DNA of 18,244 nucleotides from Gammaproteobacteria bacterium (GCA_015487895.1 WFOW01000221.1:1-18244); one strand, 5' to 3'; counted from the stretch's first letter, positions 7,598 to 16,284 are shown. The notes: generated by a model from the sequence alone, not told the origin. Made by a program: numbers and translations.

Positions 7598-7687
7598 TCA
7601 GCCGAGCACGACCGACAGGAAGCTCAGCCAGGCGAGCGCCACCAGCGCGAGGATGATGGCCATCGGGAAGTTCTGGAACGTGAACAT
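7598..7687 (-). CDS. 29-residue single-helix membrane protein at the end of the cco cluster
   Basis: I do not recognise this protein. The 29 residues start MFTFQNFP and continue as one hydrophobic helix (about 7-28, with W20 and no charged residue anywhere), ending in VVLG. The ATG is 3 bp after the ccoS stop. A strong Shine-Dalgarno AAGGAGG lies in the last codons of ccoS, 8 nt before the ATG, so translation is coupled to ccoS. Small one-helix subunits are known in oxidases: CcoM in Pseudomonas stutzeri cbb3 and CydX in cytochrome bd. The sequence does not look like the CcoM I remember. A small accessory subunit or assembly peptide of the cbb3 oxidase is a reasonable inference. Chance openness is possible at this length, but the binding site, spacing and hydrophobicity argue against it. 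Confidence 0.6.
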   Translation of the reverse strand: MFTFQNFPMAIILALVALAWLSFLSVVLG

Positions 7688-7690
7688 CGG

Positions 7691-7921
7691 CTAGCCCTCC
7701 TTCTTCTCCACGGATTCCGGACTGTCCGGCCCCTCGCCGCGGGCGGGGCGGTCCGCCCCGCGGCGGTGCGGCACGCGCGGGTCGTCGTCGTCGAGGATCA
7801 CGCGCCAGGCCGGCCCCTCGAGGTCCTCGAACTGGCCCGAGCGCACGGCCCAGACGAAGGCCCACACCGCCGCGGCCAGCAGCACGAAGCCGAGCGGGAT
7901 GAGCAGGAACAGGATCTCCAT
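7691..7921 (-). CDS. ccoS: cbb3 oxidase maturation protein CcoS
   Basis: The product has 76 residues. It starts with one transmembrane helix (about 3-26), followed by the family's conserved segment with GQFEDLEGPAWRVILDDDD (about 29-47), then a variable charged tail. In Rhodobacter capsulatus CcoS is needed to put cofactors (heme b and Cu) into CcoN. The ATG lies 6 bp after the ccoI stop. The gene end carries the ribosome binding site of the 29-aa gene that follows. The tail after residue 47 is longer than in many homologues. Confidence 0.93.
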   Translation of the reverse strand: MEILFLLIPLGFVLLAAAVWAFVWAVRSGQFEDLEGPAWRVILDDDDPRVPHRRGADRPARGEGPDSPESVEKKEG

Positions 7922-7927
7922 CGCGCC

Positions 7928-10444
7928 TCAGGCCTCCGCCGCCGCGGCGCCCGCGCGCGCGGGGCCGCGCGCGCCGGGTCCGCGGGGCGCGCCCCGCCCC
8001 AGGCGCAGCGCGTTGAGCACCACCACGAGCGAGCTCGCCGACATGCCGATGGCCGCCATCCAGGGCGCGACCCAGCCGGCGGCCGCCGCCGGCAGCGCCA
8101 GCACATTGTAGCCCGCGGCCCAGGCGAGGTTCTGGCGGATGACGGCCAGCGTGCGGCGGGCGAGCCGCACGCCCTCGGCGAGCGCCATGAGCCGGCCGCT
8201 GAGCAGCACGAGGTCGGCGCTCGCCTGCGCGAGCTGGGTCCCGCTCGCCATCGCGACCGAGACCTGGGCCCCGGCGAGGACGGCCGCGTCGTTGACGCCG
8301 TCGCCGACCATGGCGACCACGGCGCCGCGGCGCTGGAGCGCGCGGATGCGCTCGAGCTTGCCCTCGGGCGTGAGCCCTCCCTCGCCCTCGACGCCGAGGC
8401 GGCGGGCGACCTCCTCCACCGCCTCCGGGCGGTCGCCGCTCAGGATGCGAAGCTCGAGCCCCAGCGCGCGCAGGGCCGCCAGCGCCTCGGCGGCGTCGGG
8501 GCGCAGCTCGTCGCCGAGCTCGAGCACGGCGAGGGGCCCATCGCCGTCGGCGAGCACCACCGCGGTGGCCGTCCCGGCCACCACGCCCGCCGTGCCCGTC
8601 CAAGCCTCGGTGCCGAGGCGCAGCCTCCGGTCCCCGACCTCGCCCTCCACGCCGTGGCCGGGACGGGCGCGCAGGGCGCGGGCCTCGGGCACGGCCAGGC
8701 CGCGTGCGCGCGCCGCCGCGCGCACGGCCTCGGCGATGGGATGCTCGGAGCCCGCCTCAAGGGCGGCGGCGAGCGCGAGCGCGTCGTCGGCGTCCACGCC
8801 GGGGCGCAGCGGCCGCACGCGCTCGACGCGCAGCCGCCCCGTGGTCAGGGTGCCGGTCTTGTCGAGCACCAGGTGCGTGGCGCGCGCGAGCGTCTCCAGC
8901 GCATGGCCGCGCGTGGTCACGAGCCCGAGCCGCATGAGGGCGCCGGTGGCGGCGGTGACCGCGGCGGGCGTGGCGAGCGAGAGCGCGCAGGGGCAGGTCA
9001 CCACCAGCACGGCGAGCGTGATCTCGAAGGCGCGCGCGGGATCGTGCGTCCACCACCACCAGGCCACGGCCGCGGCGGCCGTGAGCACGGCGCCCACGAA
9101 CCAGGCCGCGGCACGGTCGGCGAGCCGGGCCACCGCGGGCTTCTCGGCCTGGGCGCGGTCGAGCAGGCGCCGGATGGAGGCGAGCACGGTCTCCTCGCCG
9201 ACGCGCTCGATGCGCACCACCAGGGGGCTGTCCGTGTTGAGGGCGCCGCCGATGACGCGCGCCCCGGGCGCCACGGGGCGCGGCATGCGCTCGCCCGTGA
9301 GCAGCGACTCGTCCACGGCGCTCTCGCCCTCCTCCACGACGCCGTCGGCGGGCACGGTCTCGCCGGGGCGCACCCGCACCCGCTCGCCCGGGGCGAGCTC
9401 GGCCACCGCCACCGTCTCCTCGGCCCCGCCGGGGCCGAGGCGCGTGGCCGTCGCCGGCAGCAGGCGCGCGAGCGCGTCCATGGCGCGGCCGGCGCGGTGG
9501 CGCGCGGCCATCTCCAGGTAGCGGCCCGTGAGCAGGAAGAAGACGAACATGGTGACCGAGTCGAAGTAGATCTCGCCCGCGCCGCGCACCGTGTGCCAGG
9601 CGCTCGCGGCGAAGGCGGCGCCGATGGCGAGCGCCACCGGCACGTCCATCCCGAGGCGGCGCCGGCGCAGGTCGCGCAGCGCCGCGGCGAAGAAGCCCGA
9701 TCCGCTGTAGAGCACGACGGGCGCGGCGAGCGCGAGGCTCGCCCAGCGCAGCAGCGCGCGGATGTCGGGGGCCATGCCCTGGGCCTCGCCGGCGTACAGG
9801 GCCACGGCCAGCATCATCACCTGCATGGTGCCGAGGCCCGCCACGGCCAGGCGCCTGAGCGCCGCGGCCCGCTCGCGCCGCGCCACCGCCTCCTGGCGGC
9901 CCGGGTCGTAGGGGTGGGCCACGTAGCCGATGGCGGCGATGGCCTTGAGGATCTCGCTGAGGCGCGTGCGCGAGCCGTCCCAGCGCACGCGCGCGCGGTG
10001 GGTCGCGTAGTTGACCTGGAAGGAGAGCACGCCCGGCAGGCGCGCCACGTGGCGCTCGGTGAGCCACACGCAGGCCGCGCAGGCGATGCCCTCGAGGATC
10101 AGCGCCGCCTCGCGCACCGTGCCCTCGCCCGCGGCGCGCACGAACTGCCGCTGGAGCTCCGGGCGGTCGTAGAGCTCGAGCTCGCGCAGCGCCTCCGGCA
10201 CGAGCTCGCGCGGGCGGCCCGGACGCTCCTCGCGGTAGCGGTAGAAGTCCGTCAGCCCCGCCTCGACGATGGCCTCGGCCACCGCCTTGCAGCCGTGGCA
10301 GCACATGGGGCGGGGCTCGCCCTCGATCTCGACGGAGAGCTCCAGCCCCTCCGGCACCGGCTCGCCGCAATGGAAGCAGCGGGCGCCCTCGTCCGGCCCG
10401 GCGGAGGGCGCCGCCTCCTGTGCCTTCGCCCTCACCTCACCCAA
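7928..10444 (-). CDS. ccoI: Copper-transporting P1B-type ATPase CcoI (FixI)
   Basis: The product has about 838 residues and exports Cu(I) to the periplasm for the CuB site of cbb3 oxidase. In order it has N-terminal Cys motifs CFHC (23-26) and CCHGC (48-52) typical of CcoI, a heavy-metal domain with CAAC (122-125), eight predicted helices with the metal-binding CPC (484-486), actuator TGE (383-385), phosphorylation site D528-KTGT, the SEHP motif (566-569) and hinge GDGVND (714-719). No methionine start is usable: the frame opens at the ccoH stop, and the candidates are TTG at 10444 or GTG at 10435. Neither has a strong ribosome binding site, so translation probably depends on ccoH. The C-terminal tail after about 815 is Ala/Gly/Arg-rich. 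The gene sits between ccoH and ccoS. Confidence 0.95.
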   Translation of the reverse strand: MGEVRAKAQEAAPSAGPDEGARCFHCGEPVPEGLELSVEIEGEPRPMCCHGCKAVAEAIVEAGLTDFYRYREERPGRPRELVPEALRELELYDRPELQRQFVRAAGEGTVREAALILEGIACAACVWLTERHVARLPGVLSFQVNYATHRARVRWDGSRTRLSEILKAIAAIGYVAHPYDPGRQEAVARRERAAALRRLAVAGLGTMQVMMLAVALYAGEAQGMAPDIRALLRWASLALAAPVVLYSGSGFFAAALRDLRRRRLGMDVPVALAIGAAFAASAWHTVRGAGEIYFDSVTMFVFFLLTGRYLEMAARHRAGRAMDALARLLPATATRLGPGGAEETVAVAELAPGERVRVRPGETVPADGVVEEGESAVDESLLTGERMPRPVAPGARVIGGALNTDSPLVVRIERVGEETVLASIRRLLDRAQAEKPAVARLADRAAAWFVGAVLTAAAAVAWWWWTHDPARAFEITLAVLVVTCPCALSLATPAAVTAATGALMRLGLVTTRGHALETLARATHLVLDKTGTLTTGRLRVERVRPLRPGVDADDALALAAALEAGSEHPIAEAVRAAARARGLAVPEARALRARPGHGVEGEVGDRRLRLGTEAWTGTAGVVAGTATAVVLADGDGPLAVLELGDELRPDAAEALAALRALGLELRILSGDRPEAVEEVARRLGVEGEGGLTPEGKLERIRALQRRGAVVAMVGDGVNDAAVLAGAQVSVAMASGTQLAQASADLVLLSGRLMALAEGVRLARRTLAVIRQNLAWAAGYNVLALPAAAAGWVAPWMAAIGMSASSLVVVLNALRLGRGAPRGPGARGPARAGAAAAEA

Positions 10445-10462
10445 TGGCCCGCGGCCCGCCGC

Positions 10463-11305
10463 TCACCGCCCGCCTCCCGTCCCGCGCCTCCCGTCACCGT
10501 CGAGCACCCAGGTCTCGCCGCGCAGCTCGAAGCGCTCGCCGCCGCGGCGCACGATCACCGTCACCTCCCAGCGCCCGGGCGCGGCGAGGGCCACCCGGCC
10601 ATGGTAGCGGCCGCCCCCGGCGGCGGCGAGCGCCAGCGCGCGGCCGAGCCCTTCCGCGCCGGGGCGCACGAAGCGCGCCTCGACGCGGGCGCCGTCGAGG
10701 GGGCCGCCGTCGCGCTCGCGCGCCTCCACCACGAACACGGCCGGCTCGCCCGCGCGCGGCGCGCCCGCCCAGCCGCCCTCCACGCGCCAGCCGAGGGCGC
10801 GCTGGCGCGCCAGCGCCTCGAGGCGCGCGCGGTGGGCGAGCGGGCGGCGCGCCGAGCCCTTGGTGACGGCGCCGGGAAAGCCCGTGGCCGCGACCTGCCC
10901 GCCCCCGCGCGGGGCGGGGAGCAGCCGCTGGGCGAGCCCGGCCGGAAGCCCGCGCTCCGCCACCAGCACGAAGACCACGTTGGCGGCCACCACCACGGCG
11001 AGGAAGGCGACGATGGCGGCCGGCACCGGATGCAGGCGCCGGCCGCCGCGCCGCGCCGCGCGCGCCTTGCCGAGGAGCGCGGCGGCGTAGCCCGTGAGCC
11101 CGTAGGCCGCGACGTGCAGCGCCGCCTCGTCGAGGCCCGGGGCGGGCGCGGAGCCGGCGAGCACCGCCGCCGCATAGCCCGCGAGCGCGAGCGCCACCGC
11201 CGCAGCCGCCGCCGCGGGCGGAGCCAGGCCCGCGAGGCGGCGGCCGGCGTGGTAGGCCACCATGACCACGAGCGCCCCACCCGCGGCGGTCAGCACCAGG
11301 CCCAT
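10463..11305 (-). CDS. ccoH: cbb3 oxidase assembly protein CcoH (FixH family) with N-terminal membrane extension
   Basis: The product has 280 residues, much longer than the usual 150-180 for FixH/CcoH. The FixH part begins around residue 92: a helix (about 93-116) with VAAN, then a periplasmic domain with the conserved ARQRALGW stretch and a beta-rich C-terminus. In front are about 85 extra residues that look like three hydrophobic segments (about 2-20, 31-51, 58-80). CcoH helps assemble the oxidase and contacts CcoN/CcoP in other bacteria. The ATG is one base after the ccoG stop, so the start is well supported and the extension is part of the same frame. The identity rests on position and the C-terminal half; the function of the extension is unknown. 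Confidence 0.8.
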   Translation of the reverse strand: MGLVLTAAGGALVVMVAYHAGRRLAGLAPPAAAAAAVALALAGYAAAVLAGSAPAPGLDEAALHVAAYGLTGYAAALLGKARAARRGGRRLHPVPAAIVAFLAVVVAANVVFVLVAERGLPAGLAQRLLPAPRGGGQVAATGFPGAVTKGSARRPLAHRARLEALARQRALGWRVEGGWAGAPRAGEPAVFVVEARERDGGPLDGARVEARFVRPGAEGLGRALALAAAGGGRYHGRVALAAPGRWEVTVIVRRGGERFELRGETWVLDGDGRRGTGGGR

Positions 11306-11306
11306 C

Positions 11307-12722
11307 TCAGCCCCCTCCCGCCGCCTGCGGCACGAAGAAGGGCGCCTCGCGCTCCACGGGCGCGACGCGCCCCCGGAGCTCCTCGACGCGGAAGCGGACG
11401 CGGCGCGCGGCGCCCTCGGGACGCTGGCGCACGCGGGCCAGCACCCGCACCATGCGCTCCGGGGCGAGGCGCACCGTGCGGATGCGGCCGAGGTCGAGCT
11501 CGGCGCCGGCGGGCGCCGCGAGGCGCACCGCGAGCTCCAGGGCGCGCTCGGTCTTGTTGACGAGCTTCAGCTCGTAGCCGTTCTGGATGCGCCCGTCCGA
11601 GAGGGTCACGTAGAGCGGCTGGCGCTGCTGGATCACGGTCGCCTCGAGCGGGGCGCGCGCGGCCACGCTCCAGGCGAGCAGCGCCACCGACAGCAGGAAG
11701 GCGGCCCCGTAGCCCAGCACCTTGGGACGCAGGATGCGCGTCGGACGGCCCGCCAGGGCGTTCTCGGAGGTGTAGCGGATGAGCCCGCGCGGCCAGCCGA
11801 GGCGGTCCATGACCGTGTCGCAGGCGTCGATGCACAGCGCGCAGGTGATGCACTGGTACTGCAGGCCGTCGCGGATGTCGATGCCCGTCGGGCACACCTG
11901 CACGCAGTAGCCGCAGTCGACGCAGTCGCCGTGGCCGGCGGCGTGGCGCTCGGCGCGCGTGCGCAGCCCCCGCACCGGCCGGTGGCGGCCCTTCCCGCCC
12001 TCGCCGCGGGCGCGGTCGTAGGCGACGATCAGGGTGTCGCGGTCGAACATCACCCCCTGGAAGCGCGCGTAGGGGCACATGTAGGTGCAGACCTGCTCGC
12101 GCGCGATGCCGGCCATCACGTAGGTGGTGGCCGTGAGGAAGGCCGCCGTGGCGTAGGCCGGGAAGGGCGCGGCGCCCGCGAAGAAGGCGCGCGCGAGCTG
12201 CGGGGCGTCGGCCCAGTAGAGGGTGAAGGTGAGCCCCGTGGCGAAGGCCACCGCGAGCCACAGCAGGTGCGTGAGCCCCTTCTTGCGGATCTTCTCCGCG
12301 TTCCACGGCTGCGCCTCGAGCCGCAGGCGCGCCGCGCGCTCGCCCTGCACCAGCCGCTCGACGAGCTGGTAGACGTCGGTCCACAGCGTCTGGAAGCAGA
12401 AGTAGCCGCAGAAGACGCGGCCCGCGAGCGAGGTGACGAAGAACAGCAGCAGCGCCGCGGCGACCAGCACGCCCGCGAGCCAGAAGATGTCGTCGGGGTG
12501 GACGACGAGGCCGAAGACGTAGAAGCGCCGCGCCGGCAGGTCGAAGAGCACCGCCTGGTCCGGGCCGGCGGGCCGCTCCCAGCGCAGCCAGGGCAGCAGG
12601 AAGTAGACGCCGTAGGCGAGGGCGAGGACCGCGTACTTCAGCCGCCGGAAGCGCCCGCGCACCGAGCGCGGGTGGATGGGGATGCGCTTCGCGTAGAGCG
12701 CGCCCTCGCCGCCGGTGCTCAT
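11307..12722 (-). CDS. ccoG: cbb3 oxidase accessory protein CcoG (RdxA/FixG), polyferredoxin
   Basis: The product has 471 residues and is a membrane iron-sulfur protein. In Rhodobacter the homologue is reported to reduce Cu(II) to Cu(I) for CcoN. It has predicted helices near 30-45, 80-97, 150-170, 187-205 and 336-352, and a membrane Cys pair C105-x3-C109 and C212-x3-C216. Two ferredoxin clusters follow: C267, C270, C273, C277 and C291, C294, C297, C301. The C-terminal 110 residues form the Ig-like FixG domain on the periplasmic side. All cysteines expected for two [4Fe-4S] clusters are there. The gene starts 164 bp after ccoP, beyond a probable terminator, and is coupled to ccoH by one base. 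No strong ribosome binding site is seen. Confidence 0.96.
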   Translation of the reverse strand: MSTGGEGALYAKRIPIHPRSVRGRFRRLKYAVLALAYGVYFLLPWLRWERPAGPDQAVLFDLPARRFYVFGLVVHPDDIFWLAGVLVAAALLLFFVTSLAGRVFCGYFCFQTLWTDVYQLVERLVQGERAARLRLEAQPWNAEKIRKKGLTHLLWLAVAFATGLTFTLYWADAPQLARAFFAGAAPFPAYATAAFLTATTYVMAGIAREQVCTYMCPYARFQGVMFDRDTLIVAYDRARGEGGKGRHRPVRGLRTRAERHAAGHGDCVDCGYCVQVCPTGIDIRDGLQYQCITCALCIDACDTVMDRLGWPRGLIRYTSENALAGRPTRILRPKVLGYGAAFLLSVALLAWSVAARAPLEATVIQQRQPLYVTLSDGRIQNGYELKLVNKTERALELAVRLAAPAGAELDLGRIRTVRLAPERMVRVLARVRQRPEGAARRVRFRVEELRGRVAPVEREAPFFVPQAAGGG

Positions 12723-12811
12723 CTCATGCGCGCGGTCCCGCGGCCGCCCTCCGTGCCGTGCAGCGAAGCGCCGTGCGCCGAGGCCCGGGGCGGAGGGTCC
12801 GAGGCCCCGGC

Positions 12812-12843
12812 AAAAAAGGCCGCCCCGCCTGAGGGCGCGCGCC
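12812..12843 (-). terminator. Probable intrinsic terminator between ccoP and ccoG
   Basis: Read on the minus strand: GGC, a 3-nt bulge, CGCCC, a 7-nt loop TCAGGCG, then GGGCGGCC and TTTTTT. The stem has eight pairs with one bulge, followed at once by six T. It lies 44 nt after the ccoP stop, inside the 164-bp ccoP-ccoG spacer, which holds no other gene. It would lower or separate ccoGHIS expression from ccoNOQP. No clear promoter for ccoG was found between it and the ccoG start. Confidence 0.5.
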
Positions 12844-12886
12844 GATTCGCCGCACCTGGCTGCGCCCCGCGCTCACGGCGCCGCGC

Positions 12887-13819
12887 TCACCGGCCTCCGC
12901 CCAGCTCGTGGACGTAGACCGTCAGGAGCTTGATCTGCACGGGGTCGAGGCGGTCCTTCCACGCCGGCATGGTGCGGCGGATGCCGTCGCGCACCACGCG
13001 CTTGACCTCCTCCTTCTTGCCCGCGAGCGTCGGCCGGCCGGGGACGTCGGCCACGGTCCAGATGCGGTCGGTGAGGTCGGCCGCCCCCTGCGACTTCAGG
13101 CCCGTGCCCTCCCTGGTGTGGCAGTAGTGGCAGCCGCCGGTCTCGCCGCGGAAGATGCGCGCCCCGCGCGCGGCCGCCTCGGGGTCGACCTCGTGGCCCG
13201 AGAGGCTCAGCACGAAGGCGGCGACGTCGTCGAGCTGGCGCTCGCTCAGCGCCTCGCCGAAGGCGGGCATGAAGCCCTGGCGCCCCTCGCGGATGGAGGT
13301 CTCGATGTCCTCGACGGTGCCGCCCCACAGCCAGGCGTCGTCGGCGAGGTTCGGGAACAGGCCGATGCGGCCCTTGCCGTCGCTGCCGTGGCAGGGCGCG
13401 CAGTTGTCGCCGTAGACCCCCTTGGCCATGGACCAGGCGAAGCCCTTCATGTCGGGGTCGGCGAGGATCTCGTCGTAGCCCGCCGCCGCGACCTTCTCCA
13501 GGTACTGGCGCTGGCGGCGCGCGGCGGGGCTGTCCTGGAGCTCGAGCATCAGCCGCGCGCGCGTGTTCCAGTGCGTGGTGACGGTCTCGCCCCCGGCCTG
13601 GAAGGTCACCCGGTTGAGCACGCCCTTCGTATAGTCGCGCCCCACCGGCCAGGCGGGATACAGGAACCAGTAGACCACGGCGAAGACCACGGTGCCGTAG
13701 AAGGCCCACAGCCACCAGCGCGGCAGCGGGTTGTTGAACTCCTGCAGGTCGCCGTCCCAGGCGTGGCCCGTGGTCTGGACGGCGGCCCCGCGGCCCTTGT
13801 CAGCGCCCCTGTCGCTCAT
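12887..13819 (-). CDS. ccoP: cbb3-type cytochrome c oxidase subunit III, CcoP (diheme c)
   Basis: The product has 310 residues. It is the membrane-anchored diheme cytochrome c that takes electrons into the oxidase. One helix (about 36-54) anchors it with the bulk in the periplasm. Heme c sites are C140-x2-C143-H144 (CAPCH) and C230-x2-C233-H234 (CHYCH), with candidate Met ligands M184 (FMPAF) and M284 (TMPAW). The N-terminal segment with HAWDGDLQEFNNPLPRWW is the CcoP_N signature. Its ATG lies inside the end of ccoQ (20-nt overlap), and it closes the ccoNOQP structural set. Confidence 0.97.
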   Translation of the reverse strand: MSDRGADKGRGAAVQTTGHAWDGDLQEFNNPLPRWWLWAFYGTVVFAVVYWFLYPAWPVGRDYTKGVLNRVTFQAGGETVTTHWNTRARLMLELQDSPAARRQRQYLEKVAAAGYDEILADPDMKGFAWSMAKGVYGDNCAPCHGSDGKGRIGLFPNLADDAWLWGGTVEDIETSIREGRQGFMPAFGEALSERQLDDVAAFVLSLSGHEVDPEAAARGARIFRGETGGCHYCHTREGTGLKSQGAADLTDRIWTVADVPGRPTLAGKKEEVKRVVRDGIRRTMPAWKDRLDPVQIKLLTVYVHELGGGR

Positions 13820-14009
13820 CGCTTCGCACCCCGTCGTCGCGCGGCTCGTCGTCCTCGAGCGGGATCCACTTGTAGGACTCGAGCCGCTGCTTGCGCGCCT
13901 TGCCGGTGTAGACGTAGATCACCACACCCATGAAGCCGAAGAAGAACAGCAGCAGCGCCACCGTCCCCGCGTTGCGGGGCTGGACGATCCACTGCCAGAA
14001 GGCCTCCAT
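13800..14009 (-). CDS. ccoQ: cbb3-type cytochrome oxidase subunit IV, CcoQ
   Basis: The product has 69 residues and one transmembrane helix (about 13-33), followed by a charged cytoplasmic tail with the family's YKWIPLEDDE stretch (46-55). CcoQ has no cofactor and stabilises the oxidase, partly through CcoP. The ATG is 7 bp after the ccoO stop, and the end overlaps ccoP by 20 nt. Confidence 0.93.
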   Translation of the reverse strand: MEAFWQWIVQPRNAGTVALLLFFFGFMGVVIYVYTGKARKQRLESYKWIPLEDDEPRDDGVRSDERQGR

Positions 14010-14016
14010 CGCCGGA

Positions 14017-14754
14017 TCAGCGGAACTGCACGAAGTAGGCCTCGCCGTACTTCTTGAAGTCCACCATGGTGCCGAGGGCCTGGAGATAGGCGACGATGGC
14101 GTCCATCTCCGTCAGCCGGCGGCGGTCGCCGTCGTAGTTGCCGGCCTCGGCCTGGGCGAGCAGCGCCTCCTCGGCGCGGCGGATGTCGAGCCGGTCGGCC
14201 ACGGCCTTGCCCCAGCGCTCGACGTTGCGCCGGTACTCGGCCTCGGTGAGCGAGTAGGGCACGCCCGCCTTGCGCAGCGCCGCCATGCGCCGGGCGATGT
14301 CGCCGTAGTCGAGCTCGCGCTCCATCAGCCAGGGATAGGCCGGCATGATGGACTCCGGCACCACCGAGCGCGGGTCGATCAGGTGCTGGACGTGCCAGGC
14401 GTTGGAGTACTTGCCGCCCACGCGCGCAAGATCCGGCCCCGTGCGCTTCGAGCCCCACAGGAAGGGGTGGTCGTACCGCGACTCGGCCGCGAGCGAGTAG
14501 TGCCCGTAGCGCAGCCACTCGTCGCGCAGCGGGCGCACCATCTGCGAGTGGCAGTAGAAGCAGCCCTCGCGCTGGTAGATGTCGCGCCCGCGCAGCTCCA
14601 GCGGCGTGTAGGGGCGCACCTCGGGCACCGCCTCCACGGTGGAGGGGATCTTGAACAGGGGCACGATCTCCACCAGGCCGCCCACGCTGATGACGACCAG
14701 GGTGAGGGCGATCAGCAGCCCCGCGTTGATCTCGATCTGCTCGTGCCGGAACAT
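14017..14754 (-). CDS. ccoO: cbb3-type cytochrome c oxidase subunit II, CcoO (monoheme c)
   Basis: The product has 245 residues. It is a membrane-anchored monoheme cytochrome c that passes electrons from CcoP to CcoN. It has an N-terminal helix (about 11-34) and a periplasmic domain with heme site C65-x2-C68-H69 (CFYCH), the following SQMVRP segment, and Met ligand M137 in [10 protein letters not shown]. The end [16 protein letters not shown] is typical of the family. It starts 10 bp after the ccoN stop. Confidence 0.98.
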   Translation of the reverse strand: MFRHEQIEINAGLLIALTLVVISVGGLVEIVPLFKIPSTVEAVPEVRPYTPLELRGRDIYQREGCFYCHSQMVRPLRDEWLRYGHYSLAAESRYDHPFLWGSKRTGPDLARVGGKYSNAWHVQHLIDPRSVVPESIMPAYPWLMERELDYGDIARRMAALRKAGVPYSLTEAEYRRNVERWGKAVADRLDIRRAEEALLAQAEAGNYDGDRRRLTEMDAIVAYLQALGTMVDFKKYGEAYFVQFR

Positions 14755-14764
14755 CGCAGCCCCC

Positions 14765-16219
14765 TCAGCCGCGCGCGGCCAGCTTGGCGGCGAGCTTGGC
14801 CTCGAGGGCGGCCGCCTCGCGCCGCGCCGCCGCCACCGTCATGGCGAAGTTGTAGACCATCACCAGCACGCCGGCGAGGAAGAAGGCCCCGCCGATGGCG
14901 CGCACCACGTAGGGCCAGTGCAGGAAGCGCACGGTCTCGATGAAGGAGTAGGCGAGGTTGCCGTACTCGTCGAAGCCGCGCAGCATCAGGCCCTGGCCGA
15001 TGCCCGCCACCCACATGGCCGTGATGTAGAGCACGATGCCGATGGTGGCGAGCCAGAAGTGCACGTAGACCAGGCGCGTGCTGTGGAGCCGGGTGTCCCA
15101 CAGGCGCGGCACCAGGTGATAGAAGGAGCCGAAGGTGATCATGGCCACCCAGCCGAGCGCGCCCGAATGCACGTGGCCGATGGTCCAGTCGGTGTAGTGC
15201 GAGAGGGCGTTGACGCTCTTGAGCGACATCATCGGCCCCTCGAAGGTGGACATGCCGTAGAAGGACAGCCCCGTGATCAGGAACAGCATCACGGGATCGG
15301 TGCGCAGCTTCTCCCAGGCGCCCGACAGCGTCATGATGCCGTTGATCATGCCGCCCCAGGAGGGCAGCAGCAGCATCACCGAGAAGGTCGCCGCCAGCGT
15401 CGAGGTCCAGTCGGGCAGCGCCGTCCAGTGCAGGTGGTGGCCGCCCGCCCACATGTAGAGGAAGATCAGCGCCCAGAAGTGGATGATGGAGAGCCGGTAG
15501 GAGTAGACCGGCCGCCCCGCCTGCTTGGGCACGAAGTAGTACATCATGCCGAGGAAGGCGGCGGTGAGGAAGAAGCCCACCGCGTTGTGGCCGTACCACC
15601 ACTGCGTCATGGCGTCCTGCACGCCCGAGAACAGCGAGTAGGACTTGGTGAGGCTCACCGGGATGGCGAGGTTGTTGAAGACGTGCAGGATGGCGGTGGC
15701 GAGGATGAAGCCGACGTAGAACCAGTTGGCGACGTAGATGTGCGGCTGGGAGCGCCGCCTGAGGGTGGCCACGTAGAGATAGAGGTAGGCCACCCAGACC
15801 ACGGTGATGAGGATGTCGATGGGCCACTCGAACTCGGCGTACTCGCGCGACTGCGTGATGCCGAGCATGTAGCTGAGGGCCCCGAGGCCGACGGCGGCGT
15901 TCCAGCCCCAGAAGGTGAAGCTGGCGAGCGTGTCGCTGGCGAGCCGCGCCTGGCAGGTGCGCTGCACGACGTAGTAGCTGGTGGCGAACAGCGCCGAGCC
16001 GCCGAAGCCGAAGATGACGAGCGTGGTGTGCACCGGGCGCAGGCGCCCGAAGGTGAGCTCCGGGATCTCCAGGTTCAGCCACGGGAAGGAAAGCTCCAGG
16101 GCCGCGTAGAGCCCGGCGAGCATCCCCAGCACGCCCCATACGAGGGCGGCGATGGTGAACCGGCGGACGATCTCGTAGTTGTAGGGCTGGGCCGCGCTGG
16201 CCACGGTGGTCTGGACCAT
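14765..16219 (-). CDS. ccoN: cbb3-type cytochrome c oxidase catalytic subunit I, CcoN
   Basis: The product has 484 residues and 12 predicted helices. It is the heme b / heme b3-CuB subunit that reduces O2 to water and pumps protons with high oxygen affinity. The expected ligands are present with constant spacing to the P. stutzeri enzyme: H64 and H351 (low-spin heme b), H349 (heme b3), H211, H261 and H262 (CuB), Y255 (the Tyr cross-linked to a CuB His) and E327. No residue I checked is missing. The ATG at 16219 follows purine-rich AGGAGGCGAGGGG. It is the first gene of ccoNOQP, with its own promoter candidate in the 165-bp spacer after ctaB. Confidence 0.98.
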   Translation of the reverse strand: MVQTTVASAAQPYNYEIVRRFTIAALVWGVLGMLAGLYAALELSFPWLNLEIPELTFGRLRPVHTTLVIFGFGGSALFATSYYVVQRTCQARLASDTLASFTFWGWNAAVGLGALSYMLGITQSREYAEFEWPIDILITVVWVAYLYLYVATLRRRSQPHIYVANWFYVGFILATAILHVFNNLAIPVSLTKSYSLFSGVQDAMTQWWYGHNAVGFFLTAAFLGMMYYFVPKQAGRPVYSYRLSIIHFWALIFLYMWAGGHHLHWTALPDWTSTLAATFSVMLLLPSWGGMINGIMTLSGAWEKLRTDPVMLFLITGLSFYGMSTFEGPMMSLKSVNALSHYTDWTIGHVHSGALGWVAMITFGSFYHLVPRLWDTRLHSTRLVYVHFWLATIGIVLYITAMWVAGIGQGLMLRGFDEYGNLAYSFIETVRFLHWPYVVRAIGGAFFLAGVLVMVYNFAMTVAAARREAAALEAKLAAKLAARG

Positions 16220-16284
16220 GTGTCCCCTCGCCTCCTGTGGTCTCCCCAGTTCCCCCGCAGGCGGTGCGCCGAAAAGGGGGCTGC

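Noticed and set aside
7766..11560. Plus-strand open frame of over 1200 residues
   Set aside because: It lies antisense to ccoI, ccoH and ccoG, is rich in His, Arg, Gly and Ala with no domain, and is a shadow of codon bias in the real genes.
12785..12817. Plus-strand hairpin CCGGGGC/GCCCCGG followed by AAAAAA
   Set aside because: On the plus strand an A run is not a terminator, and on the minus strand the T run precedes this stem. It serves no obvious role.
12723..12886. Small gene in the ccoP-ccoG spacer
   Set aside because: An open GTG frame of about 50 codons exists on the minus strand, but it has no ribosome binding site, has shadow-like composition, and crosses the terminator hairpin.
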